From positions 620,001 through 684,000 of the forward strand of contig NZ_SPSB01000003.1 in assembly GCF_004571135.1 (NCBI RefSeq): a DNA stretch of 64,000 nt, in the 5' to 3' direction. The notes beneath the pieces were generated by a model. It saw only the letters and a program-made list of their open reading frames with translations, had not been told where the DNA came from and searched no databases. Positions 34,566 to 44,897 of the stretch are shown piece by piece (the stretch's first letter is position 1; each line of letters opens with the position of its first letter). Made by a program: the position numbers and the translations under genes. Source of the stretch: Algoriphagus kandeliae. GTDB taxonomy: Bacteria; Bacteroidota; Bacteroidia; Cytophagales; Cyclobacteriaceae.

Positions 34566-34573
34566 TAACTTTG
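34566..34573 (+). promoter_or_regulatory. Predicted -7 box of the fsa-like gene (TAACTTTG)
   Basis: A perfect TAnnTTTG match, 48 bases before the ATG at 34622. It lies downstream of the SRP RNA terminator, so the gene has its own promoter. This also argues against the longer frame that begins at 34502 inside the SRP RNA. Confidence 0.65.
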
Positions 34574-34621
34574 CTTCATCGGGAACTTTTACCCATTGCT
34601 TTCAACCAAAACTATTTATTC

Positions 34622-35281
34622 ATGAAATTCTTTATTGACACTGCAAACCTTGCCGAAATCCAAGAAGCCTATGACTTGGGTGTATTGGACGGGGTTACCA
34701 CCAATCCTTCTCTAATGGCAAAGGAAGGAATTACAGGCGAGGATCAAATCCGAGCGCATTACAAAGCCATCTGCGACATCGTAGACGACAAAGTAAGCGC
34801 TGAAGTAATTTCCACTGATTTTGAAGGAATGATTCGGGAAGGAAAAGAACTTGCCAAAATCGATGAAAAAATCGTGGTAAAAGTTCCAATGATAAAAGAG
34901 GGTGTAAAAGCCATCAAATACCTACATAGTGAAGGAATCCGCACCAATTGTACTTTGATTTTCTCTGCTGGCCAGGCAATTCTAGCTGCAAAGGCGGGAG
35001 CAACTTACGTATCTCCTTTTATTGGCAGATTGGATGATATTTCATTTGACGGACTTGAATTGATCGAGCAAATCGTCCACATTTATCAAACCTATGGTTT
35101 TTCTACCGAGGTACTAGCTGCCAGCATTCGCCATACTATGCACCTAATTAAGTGCGCAGAACTCGGAGCAGATGTAGCCACTTGTCCCCTTAAGGTAATC
35201 ACAGGATTGCTAAACCATCCATTGACGGACAAAGGCTTGGCACAGTTTCTGGCTGATCATGCTAAAGCAGCTGGAAAGTAA
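34622..35281 (+). CDS. Transaldolase / fructose-6-phosphate aldolase family protein
   Basis: A 219-residue TalC/Fsa-type small transaldolase of the pentose phosphate pathway. [36 protein letters not shown] is the diagnostic N-terminus; the Schiff-base lysine is in [35 protein letters not shown] and [13 protein letters not shown] follow. I start at 34622 because the 40-residue extension to 34502 would be read from SRP RNA. Family members are either transaldolases or F6P aldolases; the sequence alone does not decide. Confidence 0.94.
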   Translation: MKFFIDTANLAEIQEAYDLGVLDGVTTNPSLMAKEGITGEDQIRAHYKAICDIVDDKVSAEVISTDFEGMIREGKELAKIDEKIVVKVPMIKEGVKAIKYLHSEGIRTNCTLIFSAGQAILAAKAGATYVSPFIGRLDDISFDGLELIEQIVHIYQTYGFSTEVLAASIRHTMHLIKCAELGADVATCPLKVITGLLNHPLTDKGLAQFLADHAKAAGK

Positions 35282-35333
35282 ACAAATCAGGGCTTTTCTA
35301 ATTTTCTAGAAAAGCCATCTTTTCTTTAAGCCC

Positions 35334-35537
35334 ATGTATATCATCAAAGTAAAAGGTAAAGCCAAGATTCCGGACTATATTCAAATTCGGGATGAAAACT
35401 TTGTACTCGTAGCTTATTTTCGGGCAGATCGCCCTATGAAAAATCCTGAAAAATTTGGCCTAGAAGGCAAGGAAGAGGAACTTCAGGAATTGATCGAAAA
35501 ATTACCCTTCGGTAAATTACAAAAACTGGAATTATAA
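35334..35537 (+). CDS. Small conserved protein of unknown function
   Basis: A 67-residue protein: MYIIKVKGKAKIPDYIQIRDENFVLVAYFRADRP then a helix EGKEEELQELIEKLPFGKLQKLEL. The compact beta-beta-alpha pattern and clean context (52 bases after the aldolase gene, 1 base before ftsE) make it a real gene. I do not recognise a functional family. Coupling to ftsE by a 1-base gap suggests the two are co-translated. Confidence 0.75.
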   Translation: MYIIKVKGKAKIPDYIQIRDENFVLVAYFRADRPMKNPEKFGLEGKEEELQELIEKLPFGKLQKLEL

Positions 35538-35538
35538 G

Positions 35539-36249
35539 ATGGACTTCAATACAGAACCGGTTCTTAAAGTAGATCATGTCACCGTCTTCCAAGGCGTAGA
35601 CCCTATCCTATCCGATGTATCATTTTCCATCGAACAGCATGAGTTTGTTTTCCTGATTGGAAAAACCGGAAGTGGAAAAAGCTCTCTTTTGAAAACCTTG
35701 TATGCGGATCTTGCTCTAAAAGCGGGAGAGGTGGAGATCTCGGGGTTTCATTTGAAATCAATCAAAACCAAAGAAGTCCCCTTTCTTCGAAGAAAACTTG
35801 GGATTATTTTTCAAGACTTCCAGTTGTTCAATGATCGAACAGTGGCAGAAAACCTAGCATTCGTCATGAAAGCAACTGGTTGGAAGGATAAGGTAAAAAT
35901 CAAAGAGCGAATGGCTGAGGTCTTGCTTCAAGTTGGCCTTCATAATGCTTCCAGCAAAATGCCCCATCAATTAAGTGGTGGCGAGCAACAGCGGGTAGTG
36001 ATTGCAAGAGCTTTATTGAATGAACCTTCCATTCTTCTAGCAGACGAACCAACAGGAAATTTGGACCCCGATGTCGCAGATGGGATTTTCAAGCTATTCC
36101 AAGAAATCAACAAAAAAGGAACAGCTATCCTCATGGCTACTCATAATCACGAATTATTAAGAAAATATCCCTATCGAGTACTCAAATGCGAAAACGGAAA
36201 GTTATTGGATAGTCAAACCCATGACGTCTCCTTTGGTTCTTCTTGGTAA
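35539..36249 (+). CDS. ftsE: Cell division ABC transporter ATP-binding protein
   Basis: A 236-residue ABC ATPase. Walker A is GKTGSGKSSLLKTLYAD, the Q-loop is GIIFQDFQLFNDRTVAENL, the signature is QLSGGEQQRVVIARALL, and Walker B is ILLADEPTGNLDP with the H-loop ATHNHELL. This is closest to FtsE, which with FtsX activates peptidoglycan hydrolases at the septum. ftsX is not adjacent here. The close LolD-type ATPases share most motifs, so the FtsE call is likely but not certain. Confidence 0.83.
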   Translation: MDFNTEPVLKVDHVTVFQGVDPILSDVSFSIEQHEFVFLIGKTGSGKSSLLKTLYADLALKAGEVEISGFHLKSIKTKEVPFLRRKLGIIFQDFQLFNDRTVAENLAFVMKATGWKDKVKIKERMAEVLLQVGLHNASSKMPHQLSGGEQQRVVIARALLNEPSILLADEPTGNLDPDVADGIFKLFQEINKKGTAILMATHNHELLRKYPYRVLKCENGKLLDSQTHDVSFGSSW

Positions 36250-36312
36250 AAACCTTTAGGACACAACAGCCTTCCTATTTCTGCGTTTGAGAGAAATGAA
36301 ACAATCCCGTTT

Positions 36313-37692
36313 ATGAGAATATTCAAAGGACTTCCGCTTTTCATGGTCTTCGCTTTGCTTGGACTATTTGCTTGTGATAAAAACGATCCAGAACCGCCAG
36401 TTGATCCAGGCTCAAACGCTGCCGTAAACCAATGGATTTATGACATCATGGAGCAGGTGTACTATTGGCTGGAGGAAATGAGAAACCCGATTGCTGAAAC
36501 TTCAGATCCGGAGGATTATTTTGAAGCCCTTTTGAACCGCCCCACAGATCGATTCTCGGTCATTTATCCAGATTACCAAGAACTTCTCAATTCTTTGAAT
36601 GGGATTAATTTGGAGGCAGGGTATGAATTCATCCTTTTTAGAGAGAGCCAAAACTCCGATAATGTCATAGCCGAAATCACCTATGTCAAGAAAAATAGTC
36701 CAGCAGCTACAGCCGGCCTTTTGAGAGGTGATATCATTCAGACCATCAATGGAGTACAAATGACCATTGACAACTATCGGGAAGTTTTAGAGGACATCTC
36801 TTCTACTCATACCATTAACTACTTACGCTTTAATGAAGAAACGCAGGTTTTTGAGGATCAGGGAGATCTCGAGTTAAACACTGTGCAACTTGCTGAAAAC
36901 CCGAATTTCCTTGATACGATTTACACCATCAATAACCAGAAAATCGGCTATGTCATCTATCATTTCTTTGCACCAGGGCCGGGCAATGGAAGTACAGTCT
37001 ATGACAATGAGATGGATGGAATTTTTGCCAAATTCAAAGCCGAGGGCATTAATCACTTGATTGTTGATTTTCGATATAATGGAGGAGGTTTTGTTTCTTC
37101 TGCGGTGAATTTGGCCAGCTTGATCGCTCCTAGTGTGACTCAAAATGATATTTTTTCAAAAACAAAATACAACAGTTTCTTGAGTCAATTCGACGATTTC
37201 CAAAATGTACAGACGCCATTTAAAACTAAATCAGAAAATCTAGGAAATATTCTAGATGGCAATCGGGTATATATTTTGACCTCTAGCAGAACTGCATCCG
37301 CTTCCGAATTAATTATCAATGGGCTAAGACCCTATATGGATGTCTTTTTGATTGGAGATGTGACCACTGGAAAAAATGTCGGTTCAATACCTTTTGATGA
37401 CGAAGACAACCCTCAAAACACGTATGGAATTTTACCAATCGTCACCCAAAGCTTCAATAGCCTTGATGAATCAGACTATACCAATGGCTTCACACCAGCT
37501 ATTTCTGCAAGAGAGATTACAGAACGCCTAAGACCATTGGGAGATGTCAATGAATTACTTCTGCGAACTGCCATAGCAGAAATAACCGGAGAGGCTCCAT
37601 CCGGTCGATTCCAAAAACTTGACCGACAGGATATTGGCAGTACGCTGGATATTAAAATCCGATCAGGTAGAATGATCGAAACAATGAAATAA
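36313..37692 (+). CDS. S41-family processing peptidase with PDZ domain, lipoprotein
   Basis: A 459-residue envelope protease. The N-terminus MRIFKGLPLFMVFALLGLFACDKND carries a lipobox. A helical segment (YDIMEQVYYWLEEM...) is followed by a PDZ domain (YVKKNSPAATAGLLRGDIIQTINGVQM) and the S41 catalytic domain: NHLIVDFRYNGGGFVSSAVNLASLI, catalytic Ser in LTSSRTASASELIINGLR, and Lys in DVTTGKNVGSIPF. It resembles CtpA/Tsp-type proteases of this phylum. It has its own terminator. Confidence 0.93.
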   Translation: MRIFKGLPLFMVFALLGLFACDKNDPEPPVDPGSNAAVNQWIYDIMEQVYYWLEEMRNPIAETSDPEDYFEALLNRPTDRFSVIYPDYQELLNSLNGINLEAGYEFILFRESQNSDNVIAEITYVKKNSPAATAGLLRGDIIQTINGVQMTIDNYREVLEDISSTHTINYLRFNEETQVFEDQGDLELNTVQLAENPNFLDTIYTINNQKIGYVIYHFFAPGPGNGSTVYDNEMDGIFAKFKAEGINHLIVDFRYNGGGFVSSAVNLASLIAPSVTQNDIFSKTKYNSFLSQFDDFQNVQTPFKTKSENLGNILDGNRVYILTSSRTASASELIINGLRPYMDVFLIGDVTTGKNVGSIPFDDEDNPQNTYGILPIVTQSFNSLDESDYTNGFTPAISAREITERLRPLGDVNELLLRTAIAEITGEAPSGRFQKLDRQDIGSTLDIKIRSGRMIETMK

Positions 37693-37700
37693 CAAAATCT

Positions 37701-37730
37701 AAGAGCTCCCAAATCGGAGCTCTTTTTTTT
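37701..37730 (+). terminator. Rho-independent terminator of the S41 peptidase gene
   Basis: AAGAGCTCC (37701-37709) pairs with GGAGCTCTT (37716-37724), followed by a T-run. Confidence 0.9.
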
Positions 37731-37866
37731 GACCTATTGAAAAAATACTTCAATTACTTTTCGACAAACGTTTGGAATATTTTGGTAAGCGAATAAATTT
37801 AGGATAGAAATTTTATCCATTAAGGATAAGAATGCTAATTATTTTAACCAACCAACCTTTTACAAA

Positions 37867-39093
37867 ATGAAAAACTTCTTACGAAAGCCTGTTTCTATGG
37901 CAGGAGTGGTTCTTGGTGCGATGGCATTTGCCTGTATGCCTCAAGATCAAAACCCAGTGATCAATGACTCTGTAGTGGAATATGTAAAATTCCAGCATGG
38001 TGACATTATTCCTGGAAAGTACATCGTTCGGTTGAACCCAACGAATTTGAATTTTAGAAAAACAAAAGACTATGCCAGCAACCAAGCGGCCATGCGAAAA
38101 ATCAGCATGGATATTCTGGCAAGATATGATATTGCTGAAGCAAGCTTAGGTTATGTATATGGCAGTTCCATTGAAGGATTCTCGGTAGATCTCTCCAATG
38201 AAGAATTTGAGAAGCTTTCAAAAGACCCTGCGGTGAAATTCATCGAACCGGATCGTATCATGATGTTAGGTGAAATTGATGCATTCAGAGGTAAGCCAGG
38301 CGGTGGCGGTGGAGGAGGCAACCCCACTCAAGCTACTCCATACGGAATTACCAGAGTCAATGGAGGTGCAACTTACACAGGAAGTGGAAAAGCCTATGTC
38401 ATTGATTCAGGAATCGATGCCACCCATCCTGATTTGAACGTGGATGTTTCAGCTGGCTTCAATGCTTTTGACAGAGGTAAGGATGCCGACCTTTCAGCAG
38501 ACGGAAATGGTCATGGAACTCACGTAGCTGGAACAATCGCTGCCATTGACAACAACATTGGTGTGATAGGTGTAGCGGCTGGAGCGACTGTAGTCCCTGT
38601 TAAAGTATTGGATAGCCGAGGTTCTGGTTCTTACTCAGGAGTAATCGCTGGAGTAGACTTTGTAGCGGCTAATGGATCAAATGGCGATGTAGCAAATATG
38701 AGTTTAGGAGGACCTGCATCAGCAGCATTGGATGCGGCAGTAATTGCTCTCGGCGCCGAAGGAGTTAAGGTAGCATTAGCGGCTGGAAATGAAAGTCAGG
38801 ATGCTAATAACTCATCACCTGCCCGTGCGAATGGAAATAATATTTTCACTGTGTCTGCAATCAATAGCAGTGATGTGTTTGCATCTTTCTCAAATTATGG
38901 AAACCCACCAGTAGATTATGCGGCTCCTGGTGTTGGTATACTTTCTACTTATCCAGGAGGATATGCCACTCTTAGCGGAACATCCATGGCTTCTCCTCAC
39001 GTGGCCGGAATCCTTTTAACTGGAAATCCAAGATCAGGAGGAACTGCTATAAATGACCCTGATGGAAATGCGGATACAATTGCAGTTAAGTAA
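37867..39093 (+). CDS. S8-family (subtilisin-like) serine peptidase with I9 propeptide
   Basis: A 408-residue exported protease. Residues about 1-20 hold a signal sequence with a possible lipobox (AGVVLGAMAFACMPQ). An I9 inhibitor propeptide follows (IIPGKYIVRLNPTN, SLGYVYGSSIEGFSVDLS, VKFIEPDRIMML), then a Gly-rich linker. The catalytic triad is Asp in AYVIDSGIDATHPDL, His in GNGHGTHVAGTIAAI and Ser in LSGTSMASPHVAGILL. There is no C-terminal type IX sorting domain; it ends soon after the Ser motif. Relatives resemble aqualysin/proteinase K. Confidence 0.95.
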   Translation: MKNFLRKPVSMAGVVLGAMAFACMPQDQNPVINDSVVEYVKFQHGDIIPGKYIVRLNPTNLNFRKTKDYASNQAAMRKISMDILARYDIAEASLGYVYGSSIEGFSVDLSNEEFEKLSKDPAVKFIEPDRIMMLGEIDAFRGKPGGGGGGGNPTQATPYGITRVNGGATYTGSGKAYVIDSGIDATHPDLNVDVSAGFNAFDRGKDADLSADGNGHGTHVAGTIAAIDNNIGVIGVAAGATVVPVKVLDSRGSGSYSGVIAGVDFVAANGSNGDVANMSLGGPASAALDAAVIALGAEGVKVALAAGNESQDANNSSPARANGNNIFTVSAINSSDVFASFSNYGNPPVDYAAPGVGILSTYPGGYATLSGTSMASPHVAGILLTGNPRSGGTAINDPDGNADTIAVK

Positions 39094-39111
39094 TCAAACC
39101 AATTAATAGAA

Positions 39112-39140
39112 AAAAGCGGCCAAATCGGTCGCTTTTCTTT
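39112..39140 (+). terminator. Rho-independent terminator of the S8 peptidase gene
   Basis: AAAAGCGGCC (39112-39121) pairs with GGTCGCTTTT (39127-39136) with one G-U pair, followed by a T-rich tail. Confidence 0.8.
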
Positions 39141-39206
39141 TATTACCAAATCATTAATAATCTTTCCCATTTTTTCGAGATTGAAAAAATCGAATACCTT
39201 CGCAAA

Positions 39207-39419
39207 ATGGAAGAAATAGCCAGCTTCATACTTATCCTTACCATCTACTTTTTAGGTATTCTAGCTATTGTGCAGGGAATCTCCCATCCCAAATCCTTTT
39301 TCCGGCGAAAAGACATAAAGGATCCAATAAAAATCCCTGTTAACTATCTGAAAATTTTGTTTATAAGTTTCCTCTTGGCAATCATTACCACGACCTTAGC
39401 TTACATTTTTTTCATATAA
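39207..39419 (+). CDS. Small two-helix membrane protein, unknown
   Basis: A 70-residue protein with two hydrophobic helices (FILILTIYFLGILAIVQGI and LKILFISFLLAIITTTLAYIFFI) around a basic loop (SFFRRKDIKDPIKIP). The near-consensus box TACCTTCG (39194-39201) sits just upstream. I do not recognise a family. Clean placement between a terminator and the next convergent gene supports it. Confidence 0.6.
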   Translation: MEEIASFILILTIYFLGILAIVQGISHPKSFFRRKDIKDPIKIPVNYLKILFISFLLAIITTTLAYIFFI

Positions 39420-39443
39420 AAAAGGCCGTCCAAATGAACAGCC
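39420..39443 (-). terminator. Terminator of the minus-strand TPR gene
   Basis: On the minus strand GGCTGTTC (39443-39436) pairs with GGACGGCC (39431-39424) using G-U pairs, followed by a U-tract from the A-run at 39417-39423. Confidence 0.6.
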
Positions 39444-39469
39444 CCAATTAATTTTCCAATAACGCTTTT

Positions 39470-40177
39470 TTAATTTTGAGTCTTTTGCAGATTCTCTTTT
39501 GCAAGCTGGAAGTTCGGCTCAAGTTCAATAGCCTCTTCAAAAGCCGTTCTTGCTTCGGTATTGGAACCTTGATCTAGGTAGATCATACCTTTAAGGTTTA
39601 AAGCTGCTGCCTTCATGCTTATCTCCTGAGTTTCGGTCTCAGATTGAGGGAAACCAATTTTCTCATCAGGTTTAGCATTTTTCACTAGCATATTGACAGA
39701 GTTAAGAGCTTCCTCATATCGCTTTAAAGAATACTGAAGGAACCCAGACTTATATAAACTGAAATTATCACCAGTCAACAAATATAATCTTTCATAATTG
39801 GGTAGCGCCCGGTCAAGCGCACCTAACTGTTCCAAGGAGTAAGCCGCAATCTCCAATGCACCTATACTTCGATCATTGACTTCCAAAATATCCAAGGAAA
39901 CTAAGGCTGCAGAAGTAGACTGTCCCATTTCAAAATAGAGCGTTCCTAGCAGTTCCTGAAATCTCAAGTTTTCGGGATTTCGAACAATCAATCGATATAA
40001 CGCACTTTTAGCCATTTGCGGATCATTATATCGCATGGCCAATTGATAAGCAGCCTGATCTTGAATATTCAAGGATAGTTTGGTCTTTGGATCCAGCTGG
40101 GCAGTTGAATCTGACGTTTGAGAGAAAGATGCGCTGGCAAAAAGCCCAAGCACGAAAATCAGCACTAATCGCTTCAT
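39470..40177 (-). CDS. Exported tetratricopeptide-repeat protein
   Basis: A 235-residue protein with a signal peptide (MKRLVLIFVLGLFASASFSQ) and several TPR units, for example LRFQELLGTLYFEMGQSTSAALVSLDIL, SIGALEIAAYSLEQLGALDRALPNYERLYLL, and the last, AALNLKGMIYLDQGSNTEARTAFEEAIELEPNFQLAKENLQK. TPR arrays mediate protein contacts in the envelope; the partner is unknown. It follows cca by 21 bases in the same direction. Confidence 0.85.
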   Translation of the reverse strand: MKRLVLIFVLGLFASASFSQTSDSTAQLDPKTKLSLNIQDQAAYQLAMRYNDPQMAKSALYRLIVRNPENLRFQELLGTLYFEMGQSTSAALVSLDILEVNDRSIGALEIAAYSLEQLGALDRALPNYERLYLLTGDNFSLYKSGFLQYSLKRYEEALNSVNMLVKNAKPDEKIGFPQSETETQEISMKAAALNLKGMIYLDQGSNTEARTAFEEAIELEPNFQLAKENLQKTQN

Positions 40178-40198
40178 GGTTTAGTTTAGGTTATTTTA

Positions 40199-41620
40199 TT
40201 ATTTATCTAGAGGTGAAAACCCCATTCGCTCAGCAATCTCAATCATCAATTTCCGAGCCTCTTCAGGGTTATTTTTGATTTTGCCCTCCAATATAGCTTC
40301 TTTAATTTCTTCTTTAATATCTCCAACCGCTTTCGAAGGTTTCAAACCGAAAGTTTCCATGATTTCTTCCCCGCTTACCGGAGGTTGAAAATTCCGAACT
40401 TGATCCTTTTCCTCCACTTCCTGGAGCTTTCGCTCCACCTTATCAAAATTTTCCAAATAGCGCTTTACCTTCTTATTGTTTTTGGAAGTAATATCCGCCC
40501 GGCAAAGCTTCAGTAAATCATCGATCGCATCTCCGGCATCAAAAAGCAATCTTCGCAAGGCTGAATCTGTCACCTCATCTTTTACCAAAGCAATTGGTCT
40601 CAAATGAAGCCTTACTAGTTTCTGAACAAACTTCATTCGTTCATCCATTGGTAATTTCAACCTTTTGAAAATTCCAGGGACCATTCGAGCACCTTTGTCT
40701 TCATGTCCATGGAAGGTCCAGCCAGCTTTTTGATTGAATCGCTTGGTAGCGGGCTTAGCGATATCATGAAGGATCGCAGCCCATCTCAGCCATAAATCAT
40801 CACTGACTTTGGCCACATTATCCAAAACTTGAAGGGTATGATAGAAATTATCCTTATGGGATTTGTCATCTACCGTATCCACGCCCTGTAAATCCACCAT
40901 TTCAGGAAAAAACTCATGTAGTAATTTCCCTGCGAAAAGCAAATTAAAGCCATAGGAGGGCTTTTTGGTCAAGACAATTTTATTTAATTCGGTGATAATC
41001 CGTTCCGCAGATACAATTTTAAGCCGATAGGCATTGTTTTGAATTGCGAAAAAAGTATCCGGATCAATATCAAAGTCCAACTGAGCTGCAAATCTAATGG
41101 CGCGCATCATTCTCAGAGGGTCATCTGAAAAGGTTACGTTTGCGTCGAGGGGTGTTTTAATCACTTTTCGCTTGAGATCTTTTTGCCCTTCAAACGGGTC
41201 TAACAGCTCACCATAATTATCTGCGTTGAGAGAAATCGCCATGGCATTGATGGTAAAATCTCTTCGCTCCAAATCTTCCATCAAGGTTCCATCCTCCACA
41301 ATTGGCTTTCTGCTGTGAGATCGATAAGACTCTTTCCTAGCTCCTACAAATTCCAGTTCATAGTCCTCCATTTTTAGCATGGCAGTTCCGAAATTCTTAA
41401 AAACCGAGAGTGGAACATGAAAATCAAAGGATTTAGCAACTTCCTCAGCCAACTCAATCCCGCTTCCCACACAGGTAAAATCAATATCCTTGCTTTCTCT
41501 TCCCATCAACAAATCCCGCACATAGCCACCCACGACATAGGTTTCTAGTCCAAGCGATTGTCCGGCAGCGGCTACTTTTTCAAAAATTGGATTTTGATTC
41601 AATTTTTCTTTGAAGTTCAT
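40199..41620 (-). CDS. cca: CCA-adding tRNA nucleotidyltransferase / poly(A) polymerase family, HD domain
   Basis: A 473-residue class II nucleotidyltransferase that completes or repairs tRNA 3' CCA ends, needed here because the tRNA-Gln in the window does not encode CCA. N-terminal head: YVVGGYVRDLLMGRESKDIDFTCVGSG (GG and D-x-D). Next VGARKESYRSHSRKP, RRDFTINAMAISLN and DDPLRMMRAIRFAAQL. The C-terminal half carries an HD phosphohydrolase motif (WAAILHDIAKPATKRF, FHGHEDKGARM). It overlaps the upstream gene by 4 bases. Confidence 0.93.
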   Translation of the reverse strand: MNFKEKLNQNPIFEKVAAAGQSLGLETYVVGGYVRDLLMGRESKDIDFTCVGSGIELAEEVAKSFDFHVPLSVFKNFGTAMLKMEDYELEFVGARKESYRSHSRKPIVEDGTLMEDLERRDFTINAMAISLNADNYGELLDPFEGQKDLKRKVIKTPLDANVTFSDDPLRMMRAIRFAAQLDFDIDPDTFFAIQNNAYRLKIVSAERIITELNKIVLTKKPSYGFNLLFAGKLLHEFFPEMVDLQGVDTVDDKSHKDNFYHTLQVLDNVAKVSDDLWLRWAAILHDIAKPATKRFNQKAGWTFHGHEDKGARMVPGIFKRLKLPMDERMKFVQKLVRLHLRPIALVKDEVTDSALRRLLFDAGDAIDDLLKLCRADITSKNNKKVKRYLENFDKVERKLQEVEEKDQVRNFQPPVSGEEIMETFGLKPSKAVGDIKEEIKEAILEGKIKNNPEEARKLMIEIAERMGFSPLDK

Positions 41621-42087
41621 CCTTTGATGATTTTAACATCCCCTTCGGGACTAAGATACATTTCCTTGAGATTTGGGCTGAGAAGTGGGAAAAACAGATT
41701 AGTCTCAAATTCAGATGGAGCCTTTTCAACGATTTTGCAAAGCATCAAGTCAGAGGCCTGAAAAAGTAACTTATTCCATTCTTTATCCCGAATCAGCGAA
41801 AACCTAATTTTTCCATCATTGGCTAAAGCTACAGGAATTGTAACCCCTGGGCTTGTATGATAAATGGTTGGTTTGGATGCAAACTCAACAATATCCAACG
41901 AAACTTCAGAAAATTGACCTGAAATGGATCGAATTTGAAAAAGATCGAAAAGTAAAAAAATCCAATCGTTTCCCATTTCAGGAGTCCATGAGTTCAATTT
42001 GAGAAGCCTGAGAACTTTTCCGTTTCCTTCCTTAATTTGAACCTGTCCCTGACGCTGAAGTGCTCCTACAATTGCTCGTTGATCCAA
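41617..42087 (-). CDS. Conserved protein of unknown function upstream of cca
   Basis: A 156-residue soluble protein translated just before cca with a 4-base overlap. Visible pattern: MDQRAIVGALQRQGQVQIKEGNGKVLRLLKLNSW, a long beta-rich middle (FQIRSISGQFSEVSLDIVEFA), and DLMLCKIVEKAPSEFETNLFFPLLSPN. I do not recognise the family or any catalytic motif. The tight coupling suggests a link with tRNA 3'-end maturation, which is inference. Confidence 0.7.
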   Translation of the reverse strand: MDQRAIVGALQRQGQVQIKEGNGKVLRLLKLNSWTPEMGNDWIFLLFDLFQIRSISGQFSEVSLDIVEFASKPTIYHTSPGVTIPVALANDGKIRFSLIRDKEWNKLLFQASDLMLCKIVEKAPSEFETNLFFPLLSPNLKEMYLSPEGDVKIIKG

Positions 42088-42294
42088 TTTCTATCAATTT
42101 TTGCACAAAAATAATCAGATATCCGAGAGCAAGGTTCATTAACAGTAATTTCTCCCCAAGCTATTTAAGTTTTTAGCACTTAAAGTTCCACCATAGTATT
42201 TAAACAAAATGAGTATTCTATCTTTAAATATTTATATATAAGGTCAAATAAAAACCCTACCTATTTAAACAATATGCTAGCATATCTAGAAAAT

Positions 42295-42321
42295 AAAAAA
42301 GGCAGTTTAAAACCGCCTTTT
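42295..42321 (-). terminator. Terminator of the minus-strand HTH gene
   Basis: On the minus strand AAAGGCGGTTT pairs with AAACTGCCTTT around a short loop (42321-42299), followed by a U-tract from the A-run at 42292-42300. Confidence 0.8.
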
Positions 42322-42340
42322 CACTCTAAATTTCTCGAAA

Positions 42341-42742
42341 TCAACCTCTCAGCCAATTGATAAAAGTCTGATAACCAATACCTACCTCTCTTGCGAAGGC
42401 AGCTTTTGTTTTCTTTCCTGCAGCTTCAACTTTCTTCCACTCTTCTAAAATTTTGCTTTTTTCAGAATCTGAAAAAGTTCTTCTTTTGGAAGACTTTCCG
42501 GATGACTGACCGGTAATCAATCCGATCAATTCATTTAGATCATTTACAAATCTTCCATCAGTTAAAAACAAACCTGCATTTTCCAATTTCTTAATTACAT
42601 CATCTTTAGGATTAACAGGTGTTACCGCAATTCCTCTAGCAGCTGCTTCATGAAGATCAATTCTTTTCCCATCAGAAGTCACATAGACAAAGCCATCATT
42701 TTTTTTCAAATCAGCAATTGCCTCTTTTATTAATTCTCTCAT
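42341..42742 (-). CDS. Small protein with C-terminal transposase-like HTH
   Basis: A 133-residue basic protein. The N-terminal half (LIKEAIADLKKNDGFVYVTSDGKRIDLHEAAARGIAV) is unknown. The C-terminal half (RRTFSDSEKSKILEEWKKVEAAGKKTKAAFAREVGIGYQTFINWL) is a homeodomain-like helix-turn-helix of the kind found in IS3/IS66 OrfA proteins. No catalytic transposase domain, partner frame or terminal inverted repeat is present, so I read it as a stand-alone DNA-binding protein, perhaps domesticated or a relic. It sits in AT-rich DNA with long gene-free flanks and its own terminator. Confidence 0.7.
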   Translation of the reverse strand: MRELIKEAIADLKKNDGFVYVTSDGKRIDLHEAAARGIAVTPVNPKDDVIKKLENAGLFLTDGRFVNDLNELIGLITGQSSGKSSKRRTFSDSEKSKILEEWKKVEAAGKKTKAAFAREVGIGYQTFINWLRG

Positions 42743-44867
<2,125 letters not shown>

Positions 44868-44897
44868 ACGAACCCCGATTTTCGGGAACCAATTATT

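Noticed and set aside
34502..34621. 40-residue extension of the transaldolase-like protein
   Set aside because: It begins inside the SRP RNA gene and crosses that gene's terminator and the aldolase's own promoter.
42341..42742. Intact insertion sequence
   Set aside because: Only an HTH half is present, with no catalytic frame, no terminal inverted repeats and no target duplication.
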